A stretch of DNA of 64,000 bases from Taxillus chinensis (taxonomy: Eukaryota > Streptophyta > Magnoliopsida > Santalales > Loranthaceae), in NCBI GenBank assembly GCA_023512835.1, contig CM042092.1, forward strand, positions 27,539,543 through 27,603,542, given 5' to 3'. Below the pieces are notes generated by a model. That model saw only the letters and a list, made by a program, of their open reading frames with translations. It had not been told where the DNA came from and made no database searches. The translations under genes were made by a program, and so were the position numbers. Of the stretch, positions 1 to 10,189 are shown piece after piece. Each line of letters begins with the position of its first letter. Position 1 is the stretch's first letter.

Positions 1-13
1 TGTGGATGGTGTC

Positions 14-20
14 TATATAA
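14..20 (+). promoter_or_regulatory. TATA box of gypsy-1 5' LTR
   Basis: TATATAA at this position aligns with TATATAA at 7018-7024 in the 3' LTR. It is followed by a telomere-like box (TTTAGGGTTT) and a run of GAGAGA, the same order as in the other gypsy LTRs of the window. Confidence 0.7.
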
Positions 21-618
21 GGAGGGCTTGAGTTTGAGTTTAGGGTTTTGTGTTCCTTTCTTTACTTGCTGCCTGAGAGAGAGAGAGAGCTAGAGAGAGA
101 GAGGGAAGGGGAGTTGTTGGTTCTTTGCCGGAGCATCTTGCGTGGGGAGGACGGCGTTTGGCGCGGGAGCAAGGAAGATCTGCTTTAAGGTAGGGGTTCT
201 GTTCTTCCTAAACCCTCCTCTGTCCTAGGGTCCTAGGGCGGTTCTGGGTCGTATCTGTTTATATATTTATATGTAAATTCATATAGGTGTGATCTCCTAT
301 ATGAATGTTGGCCTTCAATGGCGTGTTGTTTGGATATGTGTATATATGCCTGCAAGTGTTTGACATAATGCCTGTGAGGTCGTGCATGTTATGTGTTTGA
401 GGTAATGCCTGTGAGGCTGTGCATGTTATGTGTTTGAGGTAATGCCTGTGAGGCCACGCACGTCCAGGTGTGTTAGATTATGTCGTGTGGCTGGGTTTAT
501 GAGCTTGTGGATATATGCATGCTAAGTGTTCGATGTTATTCCTGTGTGATGAGCATACTAAGTGTTTGATGTTATGCCTGTATGGCCATGTGTGCTGCGT
601 GTGTTTGCTTGTACACCC

Positions 619-905
619 GGTGGCTGTGGAAGCCTGGGACTGTTTTGTGGAACTCGGTGGTTGTGGAAGCCCGGGACTGTTTTGTGGAACTCGGTGGCTG
701 TGGAAGCCCGGGACTGTTTGTGGAACCCGGTGGCTGTGGAAGCCCGGGACTGTTTTGTGGAACCCAGTGGCTGTGGAAGCCCGGGACTGTTTTGTGGAAC
801 CCGGTGGCTGTGGAAGCCCGGGACTGTTTTGTGGAACCCGGTGGCTGTGGAAGCCCGGGACTGTTATTGGAAACCCGGTGGCTGTGGAAGCCCGGGAGTG
901 TTTAT
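619..905 (+). repeat. 37-bp minisatellite in LTR, about 8 copies
   Basis: The unit starts GGTGGCTGTGGAAGCCCGGG and recurs every 36-37 bases, with starts near 619, 656, 693, 729, 766, 803, 840 and 877. Copies differ by a few substitutions. The unit length is not a multiple of three, so it opens reading frames in all three phases; these are not genes. The partner LTR (6395-8223) lacks the array and instead has a short duplication near 7610-7700. Confidence 0.9.
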
Positions 906-1488
906 GTACCAGCCCGTGTATGATTGCATTTGCTATTATAGCTTGTAATTACATCCTGGTGGAATAATTGTAACACGACACGCACTTGTACACAAGGCAT
1001 GTAGATATTAGGTGCATGGGATGGGTTGGGGAGACATGATCCCTACTGAGCTGTGGTTGCTCACCCCTCCTACCATGTTGTTTTCTTTACAGGAACCTAC
1101 AGGCGTTAGGTGGGAACACCAAGGTGGAAGACCATCTCCCTTTTATTGTTTATTTCAGTAATGTAATTTTATGATTTATGTAACCCCAGGGTGGGAAATG
1201 TACTAAGGGATTGAATTGTAATAAGGAACATGGTTGTTTTGTGAACCTTTGATATGTGGAATTAAATAAAGATGTGGCTTGTTTGATTTATTGTAATTGT
1301 TAGACTTGTTTGTGGCATCCAGGTAATCCAACCCCATTGCCCTCCGTGTGGGTGAATAGGGAGTCACGTACCGGTTTCCTCGGGTTGGAAATCCGGGGCG
1401 TGACAACTTGATAGTGGGGTAGAGGTAGTGAAACCCGATAATTGTCGAACGCGTTCTCACGTTTGTGCTTCTTACTTCTGTAGTAAGA

Positions 1489-2572
1489 ATGCCACCGAGG
1501 AGAGTGACACGTGCGTCCGGGGCGATGGCTAATGAGTCATCTGCCCATGAGGGCCCGGGTGCGGGGCGGTCCGTTGGAGGACATGCACCATTCTTGGTGC
1601 AGGTGCGAGAAGGCATCCGGCTGGAAGTCCTAGAGCTGAGGGAGGGTATCCGGCAAGAGGTACGGGAGGAGGTGCGCCGCGAGATGGCAACCCAGAAGGT
1701 GGTGCCACCACGAGTGGGGGAGCTACCGCGGAGCGTGAGGGTTTGCTGAGTGGTATACCGATTCGTGCAGAGGATGACATAGTGACACGGTTCCAAAAGG
1801 AACAACCTCCGCGATTCAAAGGAGAGGAGGACCCAGTGTTAGCTAAGCACTGGCTGAGGCAGATCGAACATGTGTTTTCCTTTCTCCTACCCCGGGAGGA
1901 GGATAAGGTGAGGCTGGCCATTCGGCGGCTAGAGGGGAATGCTCCGGAGTGGTAGCAGAGTGTCGCGGGGAGCCGTGCGGTGCGGTTTATCTTTGTGGGA
2001 GGAGTTCTTGCAACTCTTCCACGATGAGTTTTTCCCCGAGTCCTTGAGATGGCGAAGAGAGAAGAATTTGGCAGCCTAAAGCAAGGATCAAAGACGGTGC
2101 CCGAGTATGAGCGGGAGTTCCAGAGCTTGAGTAGATTTGCCCCCGAGACGTGGCAAAGGAGGACCTGAAAGCCCACAAGTTCACTTTGGGTCTCGGAGCC
2201 GGCTCTTAGGCGAGAGGGTGGCGATTCTGCGTTTGAGGACCTATCTTGAGGTTGTTGAGACGGCGTGCATAGGCGAGAGGGGAACTGGATGATGGGAGGC
2301 AGGTTCACTAGGGTCGCCGGTTGCAAGGTGGGTCCGAACGCGATTCTGGGTCCAAGAGGCCCAAGACCGAGGAGAGAGATAATAGTTCTTTCCGCAGCCG
2401 GGGTTTACCATCCGTGAACCCAGGGAGGTTCACCCTTGGCGATAGTGGGCATGGAGGTTCAACAGGGAGGTCTCCCCGCGGTTGTCTTTGTTGTGGGAGG
2501 CAAGGTCACTTCAAGAGGGAATGTCCCAAGAAGGACGGCGGTGTAACAACCGTGGGCGAGAGGGCCACTTGA
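1489..2572 (+). pseudogene. gypsy-1 gag, frameshifted
   Basis: The likely start is the ATG at 1489 (MPPRRVTRASG), matching the gag start of gypsy-2. The frame breaks near 1745 and resumes at 1743-1955 with the retrotransposon gag domain: a QPPRFKGEEDP block, a HWLRQIEHVF block and REEDKVRLAIRRLEG. The second Trp of the usual EWW motif is a TAG stop at 1953-1955. After further breaks a zinc knuckle follows near 2480-2525 (CLCCGRQGHFKREC, CX2CX4HX4C intact). Gag would form the particle and bind RNA through this knuckle. At least three lesions make the copy non-coding. Confidence 0.85.
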
Positions 2573-2813
2573 GCCGGGTGTGCGGGAGTGGCAACAGGGA
2601 AGCAGGAGGTGTGGCATCCGGCATGAGGAGCGATGCTAGTTTCCGCGCTCCAGCGGAGAGGCCAGCCCGTCAGTGGCAGGCTAGCCATGCGGGATCTAGC
2701 CAGACCCAACCTCAGGGGAGGCAAGAGCGTCAGCAGACTGAAGCGGGAGGCAGCCATGGCGGGAAGCGCCCGGTGAGTGAGCCGACCGTGGGCACGGGCC
2801 AAGGGGAGGGTGT

Positions 2814-4061
2814 TTGCGGCTGGAGGCGACGTACCAGGAGGAGGCTGAGCTACCACCCCCACCAGCTGAGGGTGGAGCAGGACCATCGGTGGTTAGAGGT
2901 ACCCTTTTGATCTCCCGTACATTAGCTTCTGTTCTTTTCGATACGGGTGCATCGTGTTCTTTTGTTGCTAAGCTTGTGATAGATAGCTTGGGGTTAGCTT
3001 GTCTGGAGGCAGCGAAGCCCCTAGTTGTTGAGTCTCTAGTGGGGGGTATGATTGAGGTACGGCGTGTGTGTCGTGACTGTGTGTTAACCATAGGAGAGGT
3101 GGAGCTGAGTTTTGACTTGCATGTAATGCCTTTGAGGACGTTTGACCTGATCTTGGGTATCGATTGGCTTATGGCTTTCCAGGCCAAGATAGACTGTTAT
3201 CGGCGATGGGTATCCTTTGTGTCACTGCAGGGGGTTTCTTGCACCTTGCGGGGGGAGTGGGATCGTGAGGCTAGTCGGGATGGGCCGGTCTTAGACCAGT
3301 GGGGTGCCATTACCCACAGGTTGGCAGCCCTGACCTTTGCTGAGGAGGGGAAAGTGGAAAAGAGGGTGTGGCCCGCTATTGTGGACCAATTTCAGGATGT
3401 TTTTCCTGAAGAGTTGAGGAGTTTGCCACCTAAGAGGAGTATGGAGTTCACCATTGAGTTGGTGCCGGGGACGGGTCCGATTTCCCAAGTAGTGTATCGT
3501 ATGGGGCTAGCTGAGTTGAGGGAGCTTCAGAGGCAAATCGAGGAGTTGGTGGGCCAGGGGTATATCAGACCGAGTACCTCACCTTGGGGTGCTCCGGTGC
3601 TCTTTGCAAAGAAGGCAGACGGCACACTATGCCTCTGCATAGATTACAGGAAGCTGAATTTGGTGACTGTGAAGAACAAGTATCCGTTGCCTCGGATCGA
3701 TGACCTGTTTGACCAGTTGAGTGGAGCCCGGTGGTTTTCCAAGATAGATCTACGATCGGGGTATCATCGGTTGAGGGTTAGGGAGGAAGACATCCCTAAG
3801 ACGGCCTTTCGGTGCAGGTATGGGCACTATGAGTGGATAGTGATGCCTTTTGGGCTCACTAATGCGCCGGTAGTGTTTATGCATTTGATGAACCAAGTCT
3901 TTGCCCCATACTTAGACTCGTTCGTGGTGGTGTTTATAGACGATATCTTGGTATATTCCAAGACCGAGAGGGAGCATGTGGAGCATTTGGCAACGATGTT
4001 GCAAACCTTGAGGGATCGGCGGTTGTTTGCTAAGTTTAGCAAATGCGAGTTTTGGATGTAG
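2814..4061 (+). pseudogene. gypsy-1 pol: protease and reverse transcriptase, open 415-codon fragment
   Basis: This is the longest open part of the polyprotein. Around codon 42 lies the aspartic protease motif [10 protein letters not shown]. The reverse transcriptase follows with [44 protein letters not shown] and the catalytic box FIDDILVYS. In the family the protease cuts the polyprotein and the reverse transcriptase makes cDNA in the particle. The ATG at 2814 is only the first Met in the frame and not a true start, since gag-pol is normally one polyprotein. The frame ends at a TAG (4059-4061) just before the thumb/RNase H region. Confidence 0.9.
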
Positions 4062-5020
4062 GAGGTCCATTTCCTTGACCACGTAGTATCCGGCGAAGGG
4101 GTTAGAGTGGACCCGGCCAAGATTGAGGTGGTATCATCATGGGAGAGGCCAACCAAGTTGTTTTCGAGATTCGTAGTTTTCTTGGCTTGGCGTGCTATTA
4201 CCGTCGTTTTGTGGAGGGATTCTCCCGTTTGGCGGCTCCTATGACGGCGTTGACTCGGAAGGGAGTGAAGTTTGAGTGGACCGATAAGTGTCGCGGGCAT
4301 TTGAGGCTCTCAAAACCCGTTTGACCACTTGCACCGGTGTTGAGGTTACCTCGGGAGGATATCCCATATGAGGTGTCTTGTGATGCGTCCAGGGTTGGTT
4401 TGGGGTGTGTGCTTATGCGGGGAGCACAGTGTGGTAGCTTATGGGTCAAGGCAGCTGAAGCCTCATGAGCAGAATTATCCTACTCATGACCTTGAGTTGG
4501 CGGTGTCATCTTCGCCCTGAAGAGTTGGCAGCATTACCTCTTGGGGGAGAAGTTTGTAGTGTTCTCGGATCACAAGAGCCTTCGCACATCTTTACCCGAA
4601 GGACTTGAATTTGAGGCGGAGGAGATGGGTGGAGTATTTGCGGACCTTTGACTTTACTCTTGCCTATACCCCGGCAAGGGTAATGTTGTGGCCGACGCGT
4701 TGAGTAGAAAAGGGAAAGCCGAGGTGGCCGTGAGAGAGTGGAAGGCGATGGAGCAGTTGGCGATGTTGCGATGCGGCTTTGTTGTTCGTGATAGTGGGAC
4801 AATCCCGAGTCCTTTGGTGGTTGTGCCTGAGTTGTACCAGCGCGTGTCCGGGAGGGACAGTTGGGTGACATTGAGTGTGAGATTCTCCGTGCCCGTATTG
4901 AGGCTGGTGAGCTATCCGAGGATTGGACGAGAGGGTCCCGAGCATGAGTTGTCTTTTCAGGGGCGGCTGGTAGTGGCTTCTTCTCTCAGGGATGAGGTGA
5001 TGAGGGAGTTTCACCAGGTC
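4062..5020 (+). pseudogene. gypsy-1 pol: RNase H region, broken
   Basis: Continuing the polyprotein in changing frames are the connection region ([21 protein letters not shown] at 4170-4240), a [13 protein letters not shown] block at about 4380-4415, a [18 protein letters not shown] block near 4520-4565, and a VVADALSRKGKAEV block at about 4685-4725. These are the usual RNase H landmarks of Ty3/Gypsy pol. Single-base indels interrupt the frame several times, for example near 4140, 4320, 4430, 4505 and 4600. Confidence 0.8.
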
Positions 5021-5030
5021 TAGAGTTGTT

Positions 5031-6057
5031 ATGCATCCAGGGCGTACGAAGATGTACCATGAGCTTCAGGGACATTTTTGGTGGCCTGGGATGAAACGCG
5101 ATGTGGCTGCCTTTGTTTCGCGGTGCCTCACGTGTCGGCAGGTGAAGGCCGAGCATCGGCGGCCGGCGAGCGTGTTACGGCCATTGCCCATAGCGGAGTG
5201 GAAATGGGACCACATAGCGATGGATTTTGTGGTCGGTCTTCCCCCCACCACAGGGAGGAAAGATATGATTTGGGTGATTGTGGATCGACTCACAAAGTCG
5301 GCCTATTTCCTGGTTGTTCGTGAGCGGGACTCTATTAGGACCTTGAGTGAGCTATACATGAACGATATTGTGAGACTACATGGAGTACCATCATCGGTTG
5401 TCTCTAACCGGGATTCGAGGTTCACTTCCCGTTTTTGGGCGGGTTTGCAAGGAGGCTATGGGGACCAAACTTCACTTGAGTACAGCCTTTCACCCTAAGA
5501 CCGACGGCCAGACGGAGAGGACGAATCGGACTTTGGAGGACATGTTACGAGCCTGTGTGTTAGATTTTGGGGGTTCGTGGGCAACTCACCTTCCTTTGGT
5601 GGAGTTTTCCTACAATAACGGTTATCGGCATCCATTGGGATGGCTCCTTTTGAGGCGTTGTATGGGCGACCATGTCGATCACCTTTGTGTTGGACCGAAG
5701 TGGGGGAGACAGCTCTCTTGGGGTTCCGACTCGTGTGGGGCCGGTGGCTTACCGGTTAGCTTTGCCACCGCGGGCCGAGTAGGGTGCACAATGTATTCCA
5801 CGTGTCCCAGATTGCGGAAGTATCACCCTGACCCCACCCATGTGATCGATTGGGGGATATTAGACATTGAGGATGACATGTCCGTTGTTGAGGCCCCTAT
5901 CCGTATCCTAGATCGGCGAGAGAAGCTTTTGCGTGGTCGTGCTATTCCTTTGGTTCGCGTGCTGTGGCAGCACCGTGGCATTGAGGAGGAGACATGGGAA
6001 CGTGAGTCCGTGATGCGTGAGCAGCACCCAGAATTGTTCGAGGACGAACAATCTTAA
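5031..6057 (+). pseudogene. gypsy-1 integrase with chromodomain-like tail, frameshifted and internally deleted
   Basis: The zinc-binding region shows a His block before 5100 and CLTCRQVKAEH near 5140. The catalytic core shows the first Asp in IAMDFVVGLP, the second in the SNRDSRFTSRFW block, and the Glu in TDGQTERTNRT. The frame shifts near 5440. About 300 bases seem missing near 5720, between the core and the C-terminal domain, judged against gypsy-4. The tail (YHPDPTHV to HPELFEDEQS, stop at 6055-6057) resembles the chromodomain-like end that directs chromoviruses to heterochromatin (family knowledge). Confidence 0.85.
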
Positions 6058-6380
6058 GAGTAGGAGGTGGCTGTTGGCCAAGGGATAGTGATGTGTTTTC
6101 TCGTATTAGTTATGTATGATTTGGTGTATTTGTATTGTCTTTTAGACATGTATTCATATTTGTGATGTGTGTTGAGATGTGTATATGTGACATGCGGATA
6201 TGTGTTATATGCATTATTGTGATGCATGTGGTTATGGATTATGGTGGTACCTTGTTATGTCTTTGTTATGTCTTGTGCGCGGTGTATAACCCATTTGGGT
6301 GTTGTGGCTCGCCGTGTGGCAAATGGGTAGCTTGTGTTTGTTTTCCTCGTATGTCATTTCTTTTCGAGGACGAAAAGTCT
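6058..6380 (+). other. gypsy-1 3' untranslated segment between two pol-end/PPT-like motifs
   Basis: The stretch separates the pol stop (purine-rich TTAAGAGTAGGAGG follows it) from a second CGAGGACGAAAAGTC plus purine tract next to the LTR. It reads mostly T/G-rich repeats of TGTGT and ATGTG and has no convincing gene; the 82-codon frame at 6135-6383 is low-complexity. Confidence 0.55.
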
Positions 6381-6394
6381 TAAGGGGGAGAGGA
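6381..6394 (+). other. Polypurine tract of gypsy-1
   Basis: TAAGGGGGAGAGGA lies immediately before the TGTAATGACCC start of the 3' LTR, as expected for the plus-strand primer site. The same tract precedes the gypsy-2 3' LTR. Confidence 0.85.
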
Positions 6395-6505
6395 TGTAAT
6401 GACCCGTGTGTAAGAAGTTAACCACAAACACCTTGGATGTTGGTGCACAAGTTTGAGGTAAGAGATGAGCCCAAGAGGGGACTTTTGGGAGGTGCATGTG
6501 ACAAG

Positions 6506-6830
6506 TGATAACGTACATTTATGCCCTAGGAAGATGCTATGCATATACATGCGGTTTTAAGCTGTTTTGGCAGATCTTGGAGCTCACTTTTGATATAGTA
6601 GATGGCCTCAAACAATTGGCGTGCAAGAACAAAAGTTGCTTAGAATGAGGTCCTCTACCTATCACAGAAATTTCAGAGCATTTGGAGCTGCACGTGAATT
6701 CACCCATTTCACGTGCAAGCATATTTTTGCTTCTCAAACCTCTACAAGATGCAAGGAGGCTTGGGGTGAAGTTTGAGTACATTTGGAGCTGCACGCCAAT
6801 TGGAGAATTGACGTTCAAATTGGCGTGGAG
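6506..6830 (+). promoter_or_regulatory. G-box-rich U3 module shared with element X LTRs
   Basis: From TGATAACG at 6506 the sequence follows the U3 start of element X (minus strand, from 51598 downward): ATACATGCG, CAAACAATTGGCGTGCAAG, TTTCAGAGCATTTGGAGCTG, a CACGTGAATTC block, TTTCACGTGCAAG, and GATGCAAGGAGGCTTGGGG all recur in the same order. CACGTG is the plant G-box, bound by bZIP and bHLH factors (established knowledge). The gypsy LTR start (6395-6505) is not part of the shared block. Confidence 0.75.
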
Positions 6831-6947
6831 GCATATTTTTGCATGGTTACCTTAGTTTTGTTATTCTAATCATCTTTTCCCAAAGGACCATGTTGGAATT
6901 ATGGATATTTTGTCGAGTATGGATGCGGAAAGGTAGTAACTTGTGTA

Positions 6948-7024
6948 ATCAAAACTACGTCGTTTTGATGCTGGGGTTCACTTAATCAAAACTACGTCGT
7001 TTTGATGTTGTGTTGTCTATATAA
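6948..7024 (+). promoter_or_regulatory. Two ACGT palindromes and TATA box in gypsy-1 3' LTR
   Basis: Two 22-bp palindromes (6948-6969 and 6985-7006) have arms ATCAAAAC and GTTTTGAT around TACGTC. TATATAA follows at 7018-7024, then TTTAGGGTTT near 7050 and a GAGAGA run near 7079. The ACGT core suits bZIP binding (family knowledge); an enhancer role is inference. Confidence 0.65.
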
Positions 7025-8223
7025 GGATGAAGAGCCCTCTGTTTTAGGTTTAGGGTTTGTTGCTCCACCAGCCGTCGCAGAGAGAGAGAGAGAGAGGGAA
7101 GGAGAGCTGCTGGCTTGCTGCCGGAGCGTCTTGCGTGGGGAGGACGGCGTCTAGCACGGGAGCAAGAGCAGGAGGACGTTTCCAAGGTAGGGTTTCTGTC
7201 TCACCTGATCTGTTCCGGGGTTAGGCCCTGTGTAGAGGATTTATAGAGCTTCTGTTGTTATTGTTATACTATTTATATGTAAATTCATATAGGTGTGACC
7301 TCCTATATGAATGTTGGCCTTCAGTGGCAAGTATGGGTTGAGATTAGGCTTGTGTGGCACTGCACACTAAGTGTTTGATATTATGCCTGTGAGGCCATGC
7401 ATGTTATGCGATTGATGTTATGCCAGTGTGGTTATGCCTGAATGGTGTTTGATGTAATGTCTGTGAGGATATGCATGCTAGGTGTTTGATGTCATACCAG
7501 GGTGGACATGCATGTTAAGTGTTTGTTGTTATGCCTGAATAACTGAGATATGTGTTAAATGTTTGTTGTTGTCTATGGAGCCTAAGAAGCCTGTGGAGGC
7601 AATGCTTGTGTACCTGTGGAGCCTGAGAGGCTGAGTTGATGTCAGTGAGACTGACTGTGGAGCCTGAGAGGCTGAGTTAATGTCAGTGAGACTGACTGTG
7701 GAAACTATGCCTGAGAGGCGGTTAAAACATTGGCCTGAAGAGGCGGTTAAATCACTTGTGGTTTGTGTGGTGGATAATTGTGACTACTGATGTGGTTTGT
7801 TATTGTTTGTTGGAATTATTGTAACACGACACTGCACTTGTACACATGGCATGTAGATGCTAGGAGCATGGGATGGGTTGGGGAGACTTGATCCCTACTG
7901 AGCTGTGGATGCTCACCCCTCCTACTGTGGTGTGTTTTCTTGCAGGAACCTACAGGCGTTAGGTGGGAACACCAAGGTGGAAGAGTTCTACTTTGTGGCT
8001 TTGTTTTATGTTATTGCGTTATGTAATTTTATTGAGGCATTGTAACCCCAACTGGGAGATATTGTAATGAAGTTTGCAACGTAATAAAGGCATATGATTT
8101 CAATTAAATAATTGTGTGATTTTGGTTTCTGAAGTGTATGTTGTGTTCCACCCCTTTATCCAAACCCGGGTAAAGGGAGGGTCACGTTCCGGTCTCCTCG
8201 GGTTGGAAAACTGGGGCGTGACA

Positions 8224-8228
8224 GTTGG
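8224..8228 (+). repeat. Left TSD of gypsy-2 (GTTGG)
   Basis: GTTGG lies between the end of gypsy-1 and the start of gypsy-2 and is repeated at 17145-17149. It may also be the right TSD of gypsy-1. Confidence 0.85.
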
Positions 8229-8651
8229 TGTAAGGACCCGTACCTTGAGTTAGTCACAGTTTTGCCTTCTGAGTAGAGTTTTTTCTAGATTTTGACCTAG
8301 TGAATGGGCTCAAATGAATTCACGTGCAAAAGGAAAGATGCTTAGAATGATGTCCTCTATCTACCACAGAAGTTTCAGGCCAAATGGACGTGTATGTGAG
8401 GTGCACGTGAAATGGGTCCATTTCACGTGCAAGTGTGGTTGTCTTCTACATGATGCAAGGAGGCTAGGGGTGAAGTTTGAGCGCATTTGGAGTTGCACGT
8501 GAATTGGGGAATTCACGTTCAAATTGGCGTGCAGCCATATTTTTGCATGGTTCCCTTGGTTTTGACATTCTAATGATCTTTCTCCAAAGGACCATGTTGA
8601 AATTCTGAGTATTTTAGCCTATATGGGTGCGGAAAGTTGCTAACTTGTGTG

Positions 8652-8728
8652 ATCAAAACTACGTCGTTTTGATCCTGGGATTTACTTATCAAAACTACGT
8701 CGTTTTGATGTGGGTAGTGTCTATATAA
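8652..8728 (+). promoter_or_regulatory. Two ACGT palindromes and TATA box, gypsy-2 5' LTR
   Basis: Palindromes with arms ATCAAAAC/GTTTTGAT at 8652-8673 and 8688-8709 are followed by TATATAA at 8722-8728. The same layout is in the 3' LTR (15590-15666), where the first palindrome has decayed. Confidence 0.65.
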
Positions 8729-8926
8729 TGAGGGCTTGAGTTTGAGTTTAGGGTTCTTGTGTTCTTCTTTGCTGCAGCTGCTGCCAGAGAGAGAGAGAGA
8801 GGATCTCCGGGCAGTTGCCGTGGTGGTTCGCGTCGTTGGAAGGTGTCTAGCGTTGAGGTTAGGACAAAAGCCTGAGGTAGGGATTCACGTTCTTCCTAAC
8901 TCTCCTCTGTTCTAGGATATTTGCCC

Positions 8927-8952
8927 ATATATATATATATATATATATATAT
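8927..8952 (+). repeat. AT microsatellite in gypsy-2 5' LTR
   Basis: About 13 AT units. The same site in the 3' LTR (15876-15932) has about 28 units, so the tract has changed length since insertion. Confidence 0.95.
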
Positions 8953-10177
8953 GTAAATCCATATAGGTGTGATCTCCTATATGGATGTTGGCTTTCGATG
9001 GCATGTTCGGTTGATTTTGATGTTGAATTTGGCCTAAGGATTTTCTTGGGTTTGTTTATGCCCACCATGTGTTTGATGAAATGTCTCGTGAGGCCTGTAC
9101 GCTATGTATTTGATAAAATGTCTGTGAGGCCTGCATGCCATGTATTCAATATAATGCCTGTGAGACCTTGTATATGGGTGTCCGATGATATACCTACGTG
9201 ACTGGTGTGTCCTGTATTTGATTTTAAGCCTATGAGGCTGATGTGTATGGCTTGTATCCGACCATGTTGGTCCTTCGAGATAAAGTGTAAATGCTTTGTC
9301 TTGAGTTTACATATTGAGATGTAATGCTATCTTTTTCTGTTGATCTGTTTGAGACCGAGGCGAGATATGGGCCAGGCACAATAGCCGGACCCCTTTGAGA
9401 TTTGGCCAGGACGTGGTCCTGAGTCTCGGTGTAGCACTCACGACGGTGGGCTAAGTCTACACCCATTCCTGAGGGTAGGTATGGCGCCCGAGGAGGTGGT
9501 TGTCCATATCCTCGACTGGTGGAAAATGTTGCATTGGTGTCCATGCAACATTCGCCTGGATGTGGTATGTCATGTCGCCGTGGTGGCGGGGTGTCCTCTG
9601 CCCTTCGGTGCGGGCCCAGGTAAAAAGTGTTTCTTGGGTGATGTTTGCTTGCTTTAGCCTTAGGCACGACACGAGCACAAGCATACACATATCATGCATG
9701 TTGTAGAGCGGGATGGGTCCGGGGAGACCGGATCCCCATCGAGCTATGGTTTGCTCACCTCTCCTATAAACTGTTCTTTTGCGGGGTTTAGCAGGCGGTA
9801 GGTGAAGGTCGAGGAGCTAGGCCCCCGAGGCTGGGAGTTTTATGTTATTTCCTTTGTTATACTCGGTTTTATGTGTTTGGAATTTGGTTTGGTTTTATTT
9901 GTGGCTTCATAGGGGTTTTTTTTCCCCAACCGGGTTGTAATAAATATTTAGTCGTTGAAATGAAATAAAATGAGATGTTATTCAATTTGTGTTTGTGTGC
10001 ATGGTTTGGGAGCAGGAGCATGCCCCTTGGCATGTTAGCTTAGTTGTGCAAGGTTTGGGACAACACCCGTGCCAAAAGTCCTTTTAAGGTGCTTGCACCA
10101 ACCCCTTGTCCCTTCGAGTGCGGGCATGGGAAGTCACTACTCATTTCCAAGTGGAAGGAAATTGGGGCGTGACAATA

Positions 10178-10189
10178 TGGTATCAAAGC
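10178..10189 (+). other. Primer-binding site of gypsy-2
   Basis: TGGTATCAAAGC starts three bases after the LTR and differs by one base from TGGTATCAGAGC, the usual plant initiator-Met tRNA complement. Confidence 0.85.

Larger units (their letters stand above)
1..1405 (+). repeat. gypsy-1 5' LTR, 5'-truncated by the window edge
   Basis: The segment ends with GGGGCGTGACA, the same terminus as the 3' LTR at 8223, and has the same order of blocks: TATA box, telomere-like box, GA repeat, ATATAGGTGTGATCTCC block, and GGAACCTACAGGCG block. It differs clearly from the 3' LTR in the middle, where it has a 37-bp minisatellite the other LTR lacks. The U3 start is outside the window. Confidence 0.85.
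1..8223 (+). mobile_element. gypsy-1: Ty3/Gypsy chromovirus (Tekay/Del-like), left end outside window
   Basis: The order LTR, gag, protease, reverse transcriptase, RNase H, integrase, chromodomain-like tail, polypurine tract and LTR is visible on the plus strand. That order with integrase after RNase H defines Ty3/Gypsy. The C-terminal tail after the integrase and the pol end running into the purine tract fit the Tekay/Del chromoviruses (inference from family knowledge). All coding parts carry frameshifts or stops, so the copy is dead. The window begins inside its 5' LTR, so the left TSD is not visible. Its right end touches gypsy-2. Confidence 0.9.
6395..8223 (+). repeat. gypsy-1 3' LTR
   Basis: It starts TGTAATGACCCG after the polypurine tract and ends GGGGCGTGACA. 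It contains a U3 block shared with element X (from 6506), two ACGT palindromes, TATA box, telomere-like box, GA repeat, and a duplicated 46-bp block near 7610-7700. The five bases after it are GTTGG, which are also the TSD of gypsy-2. Confidence 0.88.
8229..10174 (+). repeat. gypsy-2 5' LTR
   Basis: It begins TGTAAGGACCCGTACC and ends GGGGCGTGACA. Its U3 contains CACGTG motifs and short blocks resembling gypsy-1 and element X, such as GATGCAAGGAGGCTAGGGG. It differs from its partner LTR by point changes and by the length of an AT dinucleotide tract. Confidence 0.92.

Noticed and set aside
515..967. Three overlapping frames of 113-150 codons with repeated Gly/Trp/Cys peptides
   Set aside because: They are the three readings of the 37-bp minisatellite inside an LTR, not protein genes.
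1203..2886. Several minus-strand frames opposite gypsy-1 gag
   Set aside because: They are antisense shadows of the gag frame and show no domain.
9230..9706. Frames of 68-152 codons within the gypsy-2 LTR
   Set aside because: They lie wholly in LTR sequence, do not recur intact in the partner LTR, and show no domain.
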